In this document: positions 1 to 4,789 of the stretch, in pieces | Position numbering within the stretch: the stretch's first letter is position 1 | How the letters are laid out: the number at the start of each line of letters is the position of its first letter | Assembly (NCBI GenBank): GCA_013811855.1 | Contig: JACCUL010000311.1 | Location: 1-5,190, forward strand | Direction of reading: 5' to 3' | Origin: Acidimicrobiia bacterium | GTDB taxonomy: Bacteria > Actinomycetota > Acidimicrobiia > Acidimicrobiales > Ilumatobacteraceae | Length of the DNA stretch: 5,190 nt | Translations under genes and position numbers: made by a program | The notes under the pieces: model-generated | The model's input: the letters and a program-made list of their open reading frames with translations, nothing else | Database searches by the model: none | Told to the model about the DNA's origin: nothing

Positions 1-2
1 TC

Positions 3-86
3 CTCGCTGCGGATCTCGCCGACGGCACAGCCGACTGCAGCAACGACCAACAGATCATCACCGTCTCACAACAGCGGCGGCGGTAA
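3..86 (+). CDS. C-terminal end of an unidentified upstream protein (partial)
   Basis: Frame 3 is open from the window edge to a TAA at 84-86 and gives 27 residues ending in TVSQQRRR. Most codons end in G or C (21 of 27 by hand count), as expected for a coding tail in this genome. The segment has one Cys and a basic end. It is too short to name a family. The same frame stays open after the stop and runs into the STAS gene, so the two are separated by only this stop and about 80 bp. This could be a chance open frame; the call rests on codon usage alone. Confidence 0.35.
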   Translation, partial: LAADLADGTADCSNDQQIITVSQQRRR

Positions 87-152
87 GGCGCGTGGCGGAC
101 CGGAAGCGAGGAGCGTCCCACCGGGGCCTTCCTCCTCCCGGGCGCTCACCTC

Positions 153-161
153 AAAGGGGGG
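153..161 (+). promoter_or_regulatory. Shine-Dalgarno sequence that decides a TTG start
   Basis: AAAGGGGGG ends six bases before the TTG at 168. The frame offers no ATG or GTG between the preceding in-frame stop (84-86) and 168. The next in-frame start-like codon is the GTG at codon 17. This purine run therefore supports TTG as the initiation codon of the STAS gene. Confidence 0.6.
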
Positions 162-167
162 CCCACC

Positions 168-965
168 TTGGCCGGTCCGAAGAGCACCAGACAACTTCTT
201 TCGCTTGACGATGACGGCGTGCTGCAGCCCGTCGTGGACAGCTGCCACGTGGCCGTCCTGCCCACCGCGGACGGCTCGCACCTGCTCATCGTCTCAGGTC
301 CCATTGACATTGCGAGCGCCCGGCAACTGCATGACGCGATCCACGATGCCTTGGCTGGCGGCGGCGTCTCGGTGCGCGTCGACACCAGCCCCGTCACGTT
401 CTTCGACGCGGCCGGTGTGCGCGCCCTTTGGCGCGGCGCCGCCGAGGCCCGCCGATGCGACGTCGCGCTGCGACTCGTCGCTGTCTCTGACGCCGTTCGC
501 AAGGTGCTGGAGCTCACTGAAGCCGATCGGTGGCTGAACTGGCGCATTGACGAGGTCACACGGCAATTTGCATGTCGACGGCCTCGGACAACTCACTCAG
601 CTCACCCCAGCGCAGATGCGACCTTGCGTTTCGAAGGGGTCGACCCATGCCGTACCGACGGGCACGCCTCGACAGCGGTGGACGTGAACGCAGATGAGTT
701 GCTCGTGCGATTCCTCGAGCTTCAACAGTCACGGATGACAGTGGAACTCGACGACCAGACCGCCACCTTTGACTCGTCCGGCGACGAAAGCGCACCCGTT
801 CCCCGTGCGCCAGCGCCTGAGGCCGACCCGCCCCAAGAAACGAAGCCCGATGACGCGATCGCCGAGCTGCTCGCACTGGCACGCGAGTTCTGGTGGCAGA
901 TAGCGGTCGTCCTCCTCCTGACGCTCGTCGTGCTGATCGCGCTCACCTCAGAGGCCGGCAACTAA
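168..965 (+). CDS. STAS-domain (anti-sigma-factor antagonist-like) protein with C-terminal membrane anchor
   Basis: The product has 265 aa. Residues about 36-125 match the STAS fold: a first strand (HLLIVSGPIDIAS), then VRVDTSPVTFFDAAGVRAL at 69-87, then a strand and helix (LRLVAVSDAVRKVLELT) ending in DRWLNW. In SpoIIAA-type antagonists the loop reads D-S-S-G and a Ser is phosphorylated by a partner kinase. Here it reads D80-A81-A82-G83, so the classical phosphosite is absent. Residues about 130-235 form a low-complexity, acidic and Pro-rich linker. Residues 241-260 (FWWQIAVVLLLTLVVLIALT) form one transmembrane helix near the C-terminus, which would place the STAS domain in the cytosol tethered by a tail anchor. 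Stand-alone antagonists are usually about 100-130 aa and soluble, so the linker and anchor are extra. No kinase or sigma gene is visible nearby. The STAS call is firm; the partner and output are unknown. Confidence 0.85.
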   Translation: MAGPKSTRQLLSLDDDGVLQPVVDSCHVAVLPTADGSHLLIVSGPIDIASARQLHDAIHDALAGGGVSVRVDTSPVTFFDAAGVRALWRGAAEARRCDVALRLVAVSDAVRKVLELTEADRWLNWRIDEVTRQFACRRPRTTHSAHPSADATLRFEGVDPCRTDGHASTAVDVNADELLVRFLELQQSRMTVELDDQTATFDSSGDESAPVPRAPAPEADPPQETKPDDAIAELLALAREFWWQIAVVLLLTLVVLIALTSEAGN

Positions 966-982
966 GACGCCGTCAAGGCGTC
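966..982 (+). terminator. Small hairpin directly after the STAS gene stop
   Basis: GACGCC (966-971) and GGCGTC (977-982) form a perfect 6-bp stem around a 5-nt loop, starting at the base after the TAA. No U-tract follows, as is common for GC-rich actinobacterial terminators. The rest of the gap up to 1230 shows no convincing gene or promoter. Confidence 0.35.
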
Positions 983-1230
983 GCTGCCGAGCAGGTCGAC
1001 GGTGCGGGAGTGCCACTGCCTCGAGGAAACTTTCACCCGTCTCGGCCGAGCTCGTTGAACGACTCCTGGGCCGGTGATCGGACCGGACCGTCCAGGAAAT
1101 CGTGGGGCGTATGGCGACGACATGGATCCGCCGGCGGGACTGACGCTCGGCGGTTTGGCAGCTCAACTGGCCAGGTAGGACAGGGGAGAGGCTCACCACC
1201 GGGTGGACGAGGCCTCGCGGCGGAGGCGAC

Positions 1231-2232
1231 ATGATCGATCAAACGGGGTGTCCAATCGCCGCCGACCCGATAGTAGTAGTCAACGGCCGGAGGGCCAGCT
1301 GGCGGTTCAGCACCGGCTACTACGTCGTGCTGGTTGTCTTGCAGATCGTCGTGCACCTGCGGCTCTTCGAGAACGCCGTCGGCATCTCGACGTCGCGTTG
1401 GTTCTCGATGTCGAACGAGGTGTATGTCGTGGCCTTGGTCGTCCCGCTGTTCTGGGACGTCGTGGCGAGCCGTCGACGCTCCGTTGGCGTCGAGGTGGTC
1501 ACCACGAAGACGGACGGGATGAGCCCCGTGGCCCGCCACATCGTATGGTACGGGGCGCTTCTGGGGATCATGGCCTGCCTGGAGGGCCCGCTGTGGGAGA
1601 GGGTGTTCGGCCGTCCGCTCCCGCATCGCATCGTCACGGTGCGCGACGTGGTGTTCGGCCTGATTCTGGTGTCGCTCTACTTCGACTGGTCGCGGGGCCT
1701 GTGGCGCGGCTTCAGGCGCGGTGCGACGACAGCGCCACGACTCGTCTCGGGCTGGGCTCGGCTGCTCGTCGTGCTCGTCGTCCTGGCCGCCAACATCGCC
1801 ATCTTCCAGCAGCCGGTGAGAGACCTGGTCGGTGCCCGTGTGTTCAGCGCGGTCGACCTCCACGCCGAGGGGTTCGCGGTGATGTTTTTCGTGCCCGTCT
1901 ACTTCGACATCGTCGTCCCGCTGACCGGTGGCGACCCGCTGCGGGCCACGCCAGGACCGCTCCTGTGCTCGGCCCGCCGCTGGGCTATCATCGCTCTTTG
2001 GATCGCTGTGTTGACGTTCTTCGTCTGGGTCGGGCAGGGAGCCGCTAAGAGCTGGTTCGACAACGGGTTCGGCCAGTGGTTCGTGCGCAGTTCCGAGACG
2101 CCGCTCGCGGCAGCAGTTTTCACGATTTACTTCGAGCTCAGCCGCCGTTTCGACGGCGTGCCAAACGAGAGGCCTTTACGCCTGCGCATCGTGATGCCGG
2201 TGGGGACGCCTGCCATGCGCGATCGCGCCTAA
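1231..2232 (+). CDS. Eight-helix membrane protein made of four two-helix repeats, unknown function
   Basis: The product has 333 aa. ATG follows GGAGG (1222-1226) by four bases. Eight hydrophobic helices lie at about 28-46, 64-80, 103-121, 139-154, 175-193, 214-231, 251-269 and 290-304. Each even helix ends with the same motif: FWD (74-76), YFD (150-152), YFD (224-226), YFE (300-302), spaced 76, 74 and 76 residues. Exactly 13 residues before each motif acid is another acid: E63, D139, E213, E289. Odd helices end at E47, E118, Q193 and Q269, and the hairpin loops carry R/Q-aromatic/aliphatic-F/V (RWF, RIV, RVF, QWF). Arg clusters (20-25, 81-83, 155-163, 249-250, 305-306) fall at the N-terminus, between repeats and at the C-terminus. 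This predicts both termini in the cytosol and the four loops outside. I do not recognise the family. A channel, transporter or sensor are all possible. It stands alone, with no operon partner in view. Confidence 0.8.
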   Translation: MIDQTGCPIAADPIVVVNGRRASWRFSTGYYVVLVVLQIVVHLRLFENAVGISTSRWFSMSNEVYVVALVVPLFWDVVASRRRSVGVEVVTTKTDGMSPVARHIVWYGALLGIMACLEGPLWERVFGRPLPHRIVTVRDVVFGLILVSLYFDWSRGLWRGFRRGATTAPRLVSGWARLLVVLVVLAANIAIFQQPVRDLVGARVFSAVDLHAEGFAVMFFVPVYFDIVVPLTGGDPLRATPGPLLCSARRWAIIALWIAVLTFFVWVGQGAAKSWFDNGFGQWFVRSSETPLAAAVFTIYFELSRRFDGVPNERPLRLRIVMPVGTPAMRDRA

Positions 2233-2240
2233 ACGGTTTT

Positions 2241-2521
2241 AGATTCCTCGCCAGCTACAACGACCTCGGCACGACCCATCCGGCGCTCGCCGACCAACTC
2301 GTCGACCAGACGCGCCGGCACACACTGACAGCCGGGTCGGAGCGGCACGTGGCGTGGCGCTGCGACTGTCCCGACGGCCCCACCACTGGATCATCGCGGT
2401 GTACCGGCGGACGAGCGGCACCGGCTGCCCGGTAGCGGGCCGTCGCCGACGAGCGGTCCGCTCGGACACCGCCGCTGCGGCCGGTCACGCAGGACGCGAA
2501 TTCAGCCTCGGGGCAAGGTGA
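2241..2521 (+). pseudogene. Zinc-ribbon (DUF4379-like treble clef) module, copy 1, frame-disrupted
   Basis: Residues RFLASYNDLGTTHPALADQ, then TAGSERHVAWRCDCPDG, match the repeating treble-clef zinc-ribbon module whose usual form is VLxGYNDLATTHPxLA, GSxxxVxWRC, GHxW, then GCPxCAG. The frame used to position 2378 then loses the family pattern. Reading one base back from there gives P-HHWIIAVYRRTSGTGCPVAG, which is the expected continuation. The CPxC knuckle reads CPVA, so the last zinc ligand is missing. The module starts within about 10 bp of the stop of the membrane protein gene and has no clear start codon of its own. Its shifted frame stays open to a TGA at 2519-2521, four bases before the next gene. 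It is most likely a remnant of a longer multi-module protein, but a translated fragment cannot be excluded. The family name is from memory of the motif, not from a search. Confidence 0.65.
2349..2380 (+). repeat. 32-bp block identical to 3249-3280 (core of repeat copy 1)
   Basis: The two zinc-ribbon copies align without gaps at an offset of 900. Over 2251-2440 about 147 of 190 bases match by hand count, but these 32 bases match completely. The block encodes VAWRCDCPDG and ends exactly where both copies change frame. Confidence 0.8.
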
Positions 2522-2525
2522 CGCG

Positions 2526-2998
2526 ATGGTGACCTGGCGCGACCTGACCGAACAACGACCCGAACTGGCTGAGGCGGGGCGAACGCTGCTCTATCAGTAC
2601 GGCGTGGGCCTCGGCTTTCTCGCCACCATCCGCCCCGACACCGGACCACGTCTCCACCCGATCTGCCCGATCCTGCACGAAGATCGCCTCCTGGCTTTCA
2701 TCATCCCCTCACCCAAGCTGAACGACCTCCGTCGCGACGGCCGCTACGCGCGCTGCACTGCTTCCCGGCAGAGGACAACGAAGACGCCTTCTACGCCACC
2801 GGCCGGGCCCGAGTTCTCGACGACAAACAACTCCGCGCCGATGTGGCTCGACAGTTCACCCACGAGCGGGCCGCGCACGCCGTCCCACCGCCCGCTGACG
2901 ACCACGTACTCGTCGAGCTCGACATCGACAATGTCTTGCTCACCCGTACCACGGGTCACGGCACCGCCGCCCCGCAGCACACCGTCTGGAGCGCCTAG
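2526..2998 (+). pseudogene. Pyridoxamine 5'-phosphate oxidase-like split-barrel protein, broken by a +2 frameshift
   Basis: ATG follows AAGGTGA (2515-2521). The first 75 residues carry the split-barrel flavin/F420-binding pattern: YGVGLGFLATIRPDTGPRLHPICPIL, then PSPKLNDLRRDGRYA with the Lys and Arg that in the family help hold the cofactor phosphate. At 2748-2753 there is a (GC)3 run where (GC)2 would keep frame. After dropping two bases the frame continues LHCFPAEDNEDAFYATGRAR, then HERAAHAVPPPADDHVLVELDIDN, then LLTRTTGHGTAAPQHTVW, and stops at TAG 2996-2998. The reconstructed protein is 156 aa, a normal full length. As read, the frame instead runs on to 3074 with a Ser/Thr/Pro-rich nonsense tail. 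The rest of the gene is undamaged, so the lesion is recent or is a sequencing error. Family members are cytosolic enzymes; the substrate cannot be told. Confidence 0.8.
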
Positions 2999-3036
2999 AG
3001 CCCCGGCACGTTCGCCGCACCTCTCCCGCATCGAAG

Positions 3037-3070
3037 CCCCGCTACCGGCTGGTGGGAGTTGGCAGCGGGG
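3037..3070 (+). terminator. Hairpin downstream of the oxidase-like gene
   Basis: CCCCGCT (3037-3043) pairs with AGCGGGG (3064-3070). An A-C mismatch and two further G-C pairs lie inside, with a 14-nt loop. It starts 38 bases after the TAG at 2996-2998. A competing stem, CCGCTACC (3039-3046) with GGTAGCGG (3070-3077), shares the left arm, so the two cannot form together. No T-tract follows. Confidence 0.4.
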
Positions 3071-3116
3071 GTAGCGGCATGCAGCGGACCGTTCGCCGGT
3101 CGGGCCTGTCAGGCTT

Positions 3117-3352
3117 CGCTGCCCAGTGGCGGCGAGCCAGGCGGTGCTCGTCGGCTACAACGACCTGGCGACGACCCACCCGGCACTCGCCGATCAGCTC
3201 GTCGACCAGACCCTCCGCCACAGCCTGACGGCGGGCTCTGAGCGTCATGTGGCGTGGCGCTGCGACTGTCCCGACGGCCCGCTTTCTCGATTACTGCCGT
3301 CTACAACCGGACCGCCGGAAGCGGCTGCCCGGCCGCGGTTCGACGCCGATGA
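3117..3352 (+). pseudogene. Zinc-ribbon (DUF4379-like treble clef) module, copy 2, frame-disrupted
   Basis: The frame reads RCPVAASQAVLVGYNDLATTHP, then ALADQLVDQTLRHSLTAGSE, then RHVAWRCDCPDG. The RCPVA at the start resembles the CPxC end of a preceding module that joins directly to this one, as in multi-module proteins of this type. At 3278 the family pattern moves to the -1 frame, giving P-AFSITAVYNRTAGSGCPAA and a TGA at 3350-3352. The knuckle reads CPAA, again without its second Cys. A GTG at 3126 is the only plausible start, with no convincing Shine-Dalgarno sequence. Divergence from copy 1 is mostly at third codon positions, so both were constrained as protein for some time. It is probably a fragment of a larger protein, though expression of a short product is possible. 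Confidence 0.65.
3249..3280 (+). repeat. 32-bp block identical to 2349-2380 (core of repeat copy 2)
   Basis: This is the second occurrence of the perfect block within the 190-bp imperfect direct repeat (3151-3340). It shows no internal dyad strong enough to suggest a recombination core. Confidence 0.8.
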
Positions 3353-3413
3353 CGGGAATCACGGTTGCGGGTTGTTCTGCTCCCGAGGTTTGCTCGAGGC
3401 CGGCGTAGAGGGG

Positions 3414-3429
3414 CGGGCCCGTGGGCCCG
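3414..3429. repeat. GC-rich palindrome
   Basis: CGGGCCC-GT-GGGCCCG is a perfect inverted repeat with 7-bp arms and a 2-bp centre. It lies about 130 bp upstream of the secreted-protein gene. It could be a regulator-binding dyad or the stem of a small hairpin. Nothing else in 3353-3557 is recognisable apart from the Shine-Dalgarno sequence at 3544-3550. Confidence 0.35.
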
Positions 3430-3557
3430 GGAAAGGGCATCGTCATGGCTGCACACGAAGAGCGTGGGCTCCTCGCAGGTTTCGGAGTGTTGGTGGGCGT
3501 CGGGCTGCGGCCAGACCCTCGCGGCACGGCCGCACAATCCACTAGGGAGAACAGCTG

Positions 3558-4037
3558 ATGAAGGTTGCCCGGTCACTGTCGGTCATTTGTCTCGCCGCGG
3601 CGGCGTCCATCGCCGGCGGAACGAGGGTCGCCGGCGGCCCTCCCCAGACCTCCACGGAAACGACGAGGGGTCTCGAGGAGACCTTCGTCGAAGTGGTCCC
3701 CACGTGTGACAACAGCGGTGAGCCGGTCACCATCACGACGGTCTCGAACGTCGTGGAGCACATCACCCTGTTCGACGACGGCCGCGAGCATTCCACGTTC
3801 TCGCAAACCGGCAGGTTCGTGGCGATGTCCATGGATGACCCGCCAGCGCAGGTGGCCCGCGGACGCTTCACGCTGCGCGGCGGGTTCAACGCCAACGGCA
3901 ACACGGTCAACGGGACCTTCACCTTCAGTGTCCGGGGCAGGACCGCCGATGGCGAGCGAATCAGCTTCCATGCGACCGAGCACTTCAACGTGCGTCCAGA
4001 CGGCACGGTCAACGAAGTTTTCCGCTGCCACGACTGA
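3558..4037 (+). CDS. Small secreted beta-rich protein of unknown function
   Basis: The product has 159 aa. ATG follows AGGGAGA (3544-3550) by seven bases. Residues 1 to about 26 form a signal peptide: MKVAR, then a hydrophobic stretch LSVICLAAAASIA, with probable cleavage in the Gly/Ala region around 20-27. The mature part alternates short strands and turns: ETFVEVVPTC, EPVTITTVSNVVEHITLF, HSTFSQTGRFVAM, GRFTLRGGFNANGN, NGTFTFSVRGRTADG, RISFHATEHFNV. This suggests a compact beta-sandwich or barrel outside the cell. The mature chain has only two Cys, C50 and C157, near its ends, well placed for a disulfide. The layout resembles actinobacterial exported hypothetical proteins with an NGTFTFSVRG-like centre and a terminal Cys; that resemblance is from memory. 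It has its own Shine-Dalgarno sequence and a downstream hairpin, so it is probably monocistronic. Confidence 0.8.
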   Translation: MKVARSLSVICLAAAASIAGGTRVAGGPPQTSTETTRGLEETFVEVVPTCDNSGEPVTITTVSNVVEHITLFDDGREHSTFSQTGRFVAMSMDDPPAQVARGRFTLRGGFNANGNTVNGTFTFSVRGRTADGERISFHATEHFNVRPDGTVNEVFRCHD

Positions 4038-4074
4038 GAGTTCCAGTCGTTGCCGGTAGTCGACCCGACGCGAC

Positions 4075-4112
4075 GGAGCCCCCGCCGATTGCACGACCGT
4101 GGCAGGGGCTCC
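4075..4112 (+). terminator. Strong hairpin after the secreted-protein gene
   Basis: GGAGCCCC (4075-4082) pairs perfectly with GGGGCTCC (4105-4112). After one mismatch, GCC (4084-4086) pairs with GGC (4101-4103), leaving a 14-nt loop. It begins 37 bases after the TGA at 4035-4037. There is no T-tract, but the stem is strong and well placed for transcription termination. Confidence 0.6.
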
Positions 4113-4172
4113 GAACCGGAAGGCTACGAAAGGGGCGTCAGGACAGCCGACGCCGAACCTGGGCGAGACGGC

Positions 4173-4189
4173 TACCCTCTTCGGTCAGC
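4173..4189 (+). promoter_or_regulatory. Possible promoter box resembling the one before the TetR gene
   Basis: TACCCTCTTCGGTCAGC here matches TACCCTCGGTCAGC at 4775-4788 except for a 3-nt insertion. TACCCT fits the TANNNT -10 pattern. A GTG at 4193 opens a 19-codon frame (TGA at 4250-4252) containing Cys-Ala-Cys, which could be a leader peptide or chance. Confidence 0.3.
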
Positions 4190-4255
4190 ACGGTGCACTC
4201 GCCGTCGTGCGCGTGCAGCGACGTCAACATGCGTGTCACTCCCGCGACGTGACGC

Positions 4256-4276
4256 TCCGTGCACATTCCGTGCACA
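4256..4276. repeat. Tandem direct repeat of TCCGTGCACA
   Basis: TCCGTGCACA occurs at 4256-4265 and 4267-4276, separated by one base (period 11). Each copy contains the self-complementary GTGCAC, so two dyads sit about one helical turn apart, the usual spacing for cooperative regulator binding. A third GTGCAC lies at 4193-4198. Confidence 0.5.
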
Positions 4277-4297
4277 CCTCAGCGAGCACCGGCGAGA

Positions 4298-4313
4298 ACT
4301 ACAGTGATGTAGT
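4298..4313. promoter_or_regulatory. 16-bp palindrome, candidate operator
   Basis: ACTACA-gtga-TGTAGT has perfect 6-bp arms. The arms contain TACA/TGTA half-sites like those of BlaI and CopY operators, but the centre is 4 nt rather than the shorter spacing I associate with those, so no regulator is assigned. TACAGT within it also fits a -10 box. Confidence 0.4.
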
Positions 4314-4375
4314 GAGACAGGAAGTCCTGGTCAGCCGCAGTTCGACGCATCTCCGCAGGCCACGAAAGCCCTGGA

Positions 4376-4396
4376 GGCGTTCTCTTCCAGAACGTC
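4376..4396 (+). other. Hairpin in the leader region
   Basis: CGTTCT (4378-4383) and AGAACG (4389-4394) pair perfectly around a 5-nt loop, extended by a G-T wobble and a G-C pair. It lies about 80 bp upstream of the 4477 start and could be an RNA element or terminator; there is no T-tract. Confidence 0.3.
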
Positions 4397-4476
4397 AACC
4401 GGCTGCTGCCGGCCGCGTTCTGGCGCCCGTCGACGGCGTCGCGCCGCCCCGCACCCGTACCATCGCCCTCGACGCT

Positions 4477-4770
4477 ATGAGCCCGCCCGACGACGCTCGC
4501 CCGACGCCGCCGGCACCCGTCGACGATCCGATCCGCCGGCGGCGGGCCGTCGTCGCCCGGTGGACGCTCCTGGCCAACCGGGTCGGCTACGTGCTGCTCG
4601 CCGTCGCCATGGCGCTGTTCTTCATCGCGCTGCTCCTCGGGTTCTCGGCCCTGATGGCGGGGCTGGTCGCCGGCGCGCTGATCGCCGCCTGCGTCCTGCT
4701 GGCGCCGGCGATCGTGCTCGGCTACGCCGTCAAGGCCGCCGAGCGGGAGGACCGCGAACTCGGCCGGTGA
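4477..4770 (+). CDS. Small two-helix membrane protein of unknown function
   Basis: The product has 97 aa. Residues 1-20 are Pro/Asp-rich, followed by a basic patch (RRRR at 20-23). Two transmembrane helices follow at about 36-57 (GYVLLAVAMALFFIALLLG) and 61-84 (AGLVAGALIAACVLLAPAIV), with a charged tail KAAEREDRELGR. The Arg patch and charged tail predict both ends in the cytosol. ATG 4477 was chosen over the longer open frame because upstream residues are Arg-rich and featureless. There is no clear Shine-Dalgarno sequence; TACCAT at 4458-4463 could be a -10 box giving a very short leader. The TetR gene starts 19 bp after its stop, so the pair may be linked in expression. Similar small proteins next to regulators occur in actinobacteria (memory only). 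The biochemical role is unknown. Confidence 0.7.
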   Translation: MSPPDDARPTPPAPVDDPIRRRRAVVARWTLLANRVGYVLLAVAMALFFIALLLGFSALMAGLVAGALIAACVLLAPAIVLGYAVKAAEREDRELGR

Positions 4771-4774
4771 CCGT

Positions 4775-4788
4775 TACCCTCGGTCAGC
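4775..4788 (+). promoter_or_regulatory. Candidate -10 box for near-leaderless TetR transcript
   Basis: TACCCT (4775-4780) lies nine bases before the ATG at 4790, close to the spacing that would put the transcript start at or next to the start codon. No Shine-Dalgarno sequence is present in the 19-bp gap, which favours leaderless initiation. Confidence 0.4.
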
Positions 4789-4789
4789 C

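Larger units (their letters stand above)
4113..4476. other. Non-coding stretch of 364 bp with short repeats
   Basis: No frame on either strand shows a recognisable protein. The frame that leads into the 4477 gene is open from 4099, but its translation is Arg-rich without a domain, and the homology-like part begins only at 4477. The stretch holds a TACCCTC box (4173), tandem GTGCAC sites (4256-4276), a palindrome (4298-4313) and a hairpin (4376-4396), so it looks regulatory. Confidence 0.5.

Noticed and set aside
1025..1056. GGAAAC...CGTT as an ECF sigma factor promoter
   Set aside because: The spacing between the elements is 22 bases, longer than the 16-17 typical of such promoters.
1074..1178. 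34-codon frame from GTG 1074 (or 18 codons from ATG 1122) in the gap before the membrane protein
   Set aside because: It lacks a clear Shine-Dalgarno sequence, third-position G/C bias is weak, and there is no recognisable pattern. A leader peptide is possible but not supportable.
1033..1863. 276-aa open frame on the - strand opposite the four-repeat membrane protein
   Set aside because: It is the GC-bias shadow of the + strand gene: low complexity, rich in Arg, Asp, His and Pro, without a domain, while the + strand shows clear helices and internal repeats.
1203..2048. 281-aa open frame on the + strand in another frame over the same gene
   Set aside because: Its translation is Arg-rich without structure. 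The frame starting at 1231 has a Shine-Dalgarno sequence and a coherent membrane topology.
2233..3352. Insertion sequence or transposon bounded by the direct repeats
   Set aside because: No transposase and no terminal inverted repeats were found. The repeats are explained as protein-coding zinc-ribbon modules.
3291..3542. - strand frame over the end of zinc-ribbon copy 2 containing a PFPGPTGPPLYAGLEQ-like stretch
   Set aside because: The stretch looks protein-like at first sight, but it runs antisense through the repeat copy, matches no family I know and has no start signal.
4341..4365. tRNA-like T-loop (GTTCGAC) as a possible tRNA 3' end or attachment site
   Set aside because: The flanking bases do not form the required T-stem and no acceptor stem or anticodon arm could be found.
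4099..4476. Upstream extension of the small membrane protein to ATG 4099
   Set aside because: The first codon lies inside the terminator hairpin, and the added 126 residues are Arg-rich without a domain. The coherent sequence begins at 4477.
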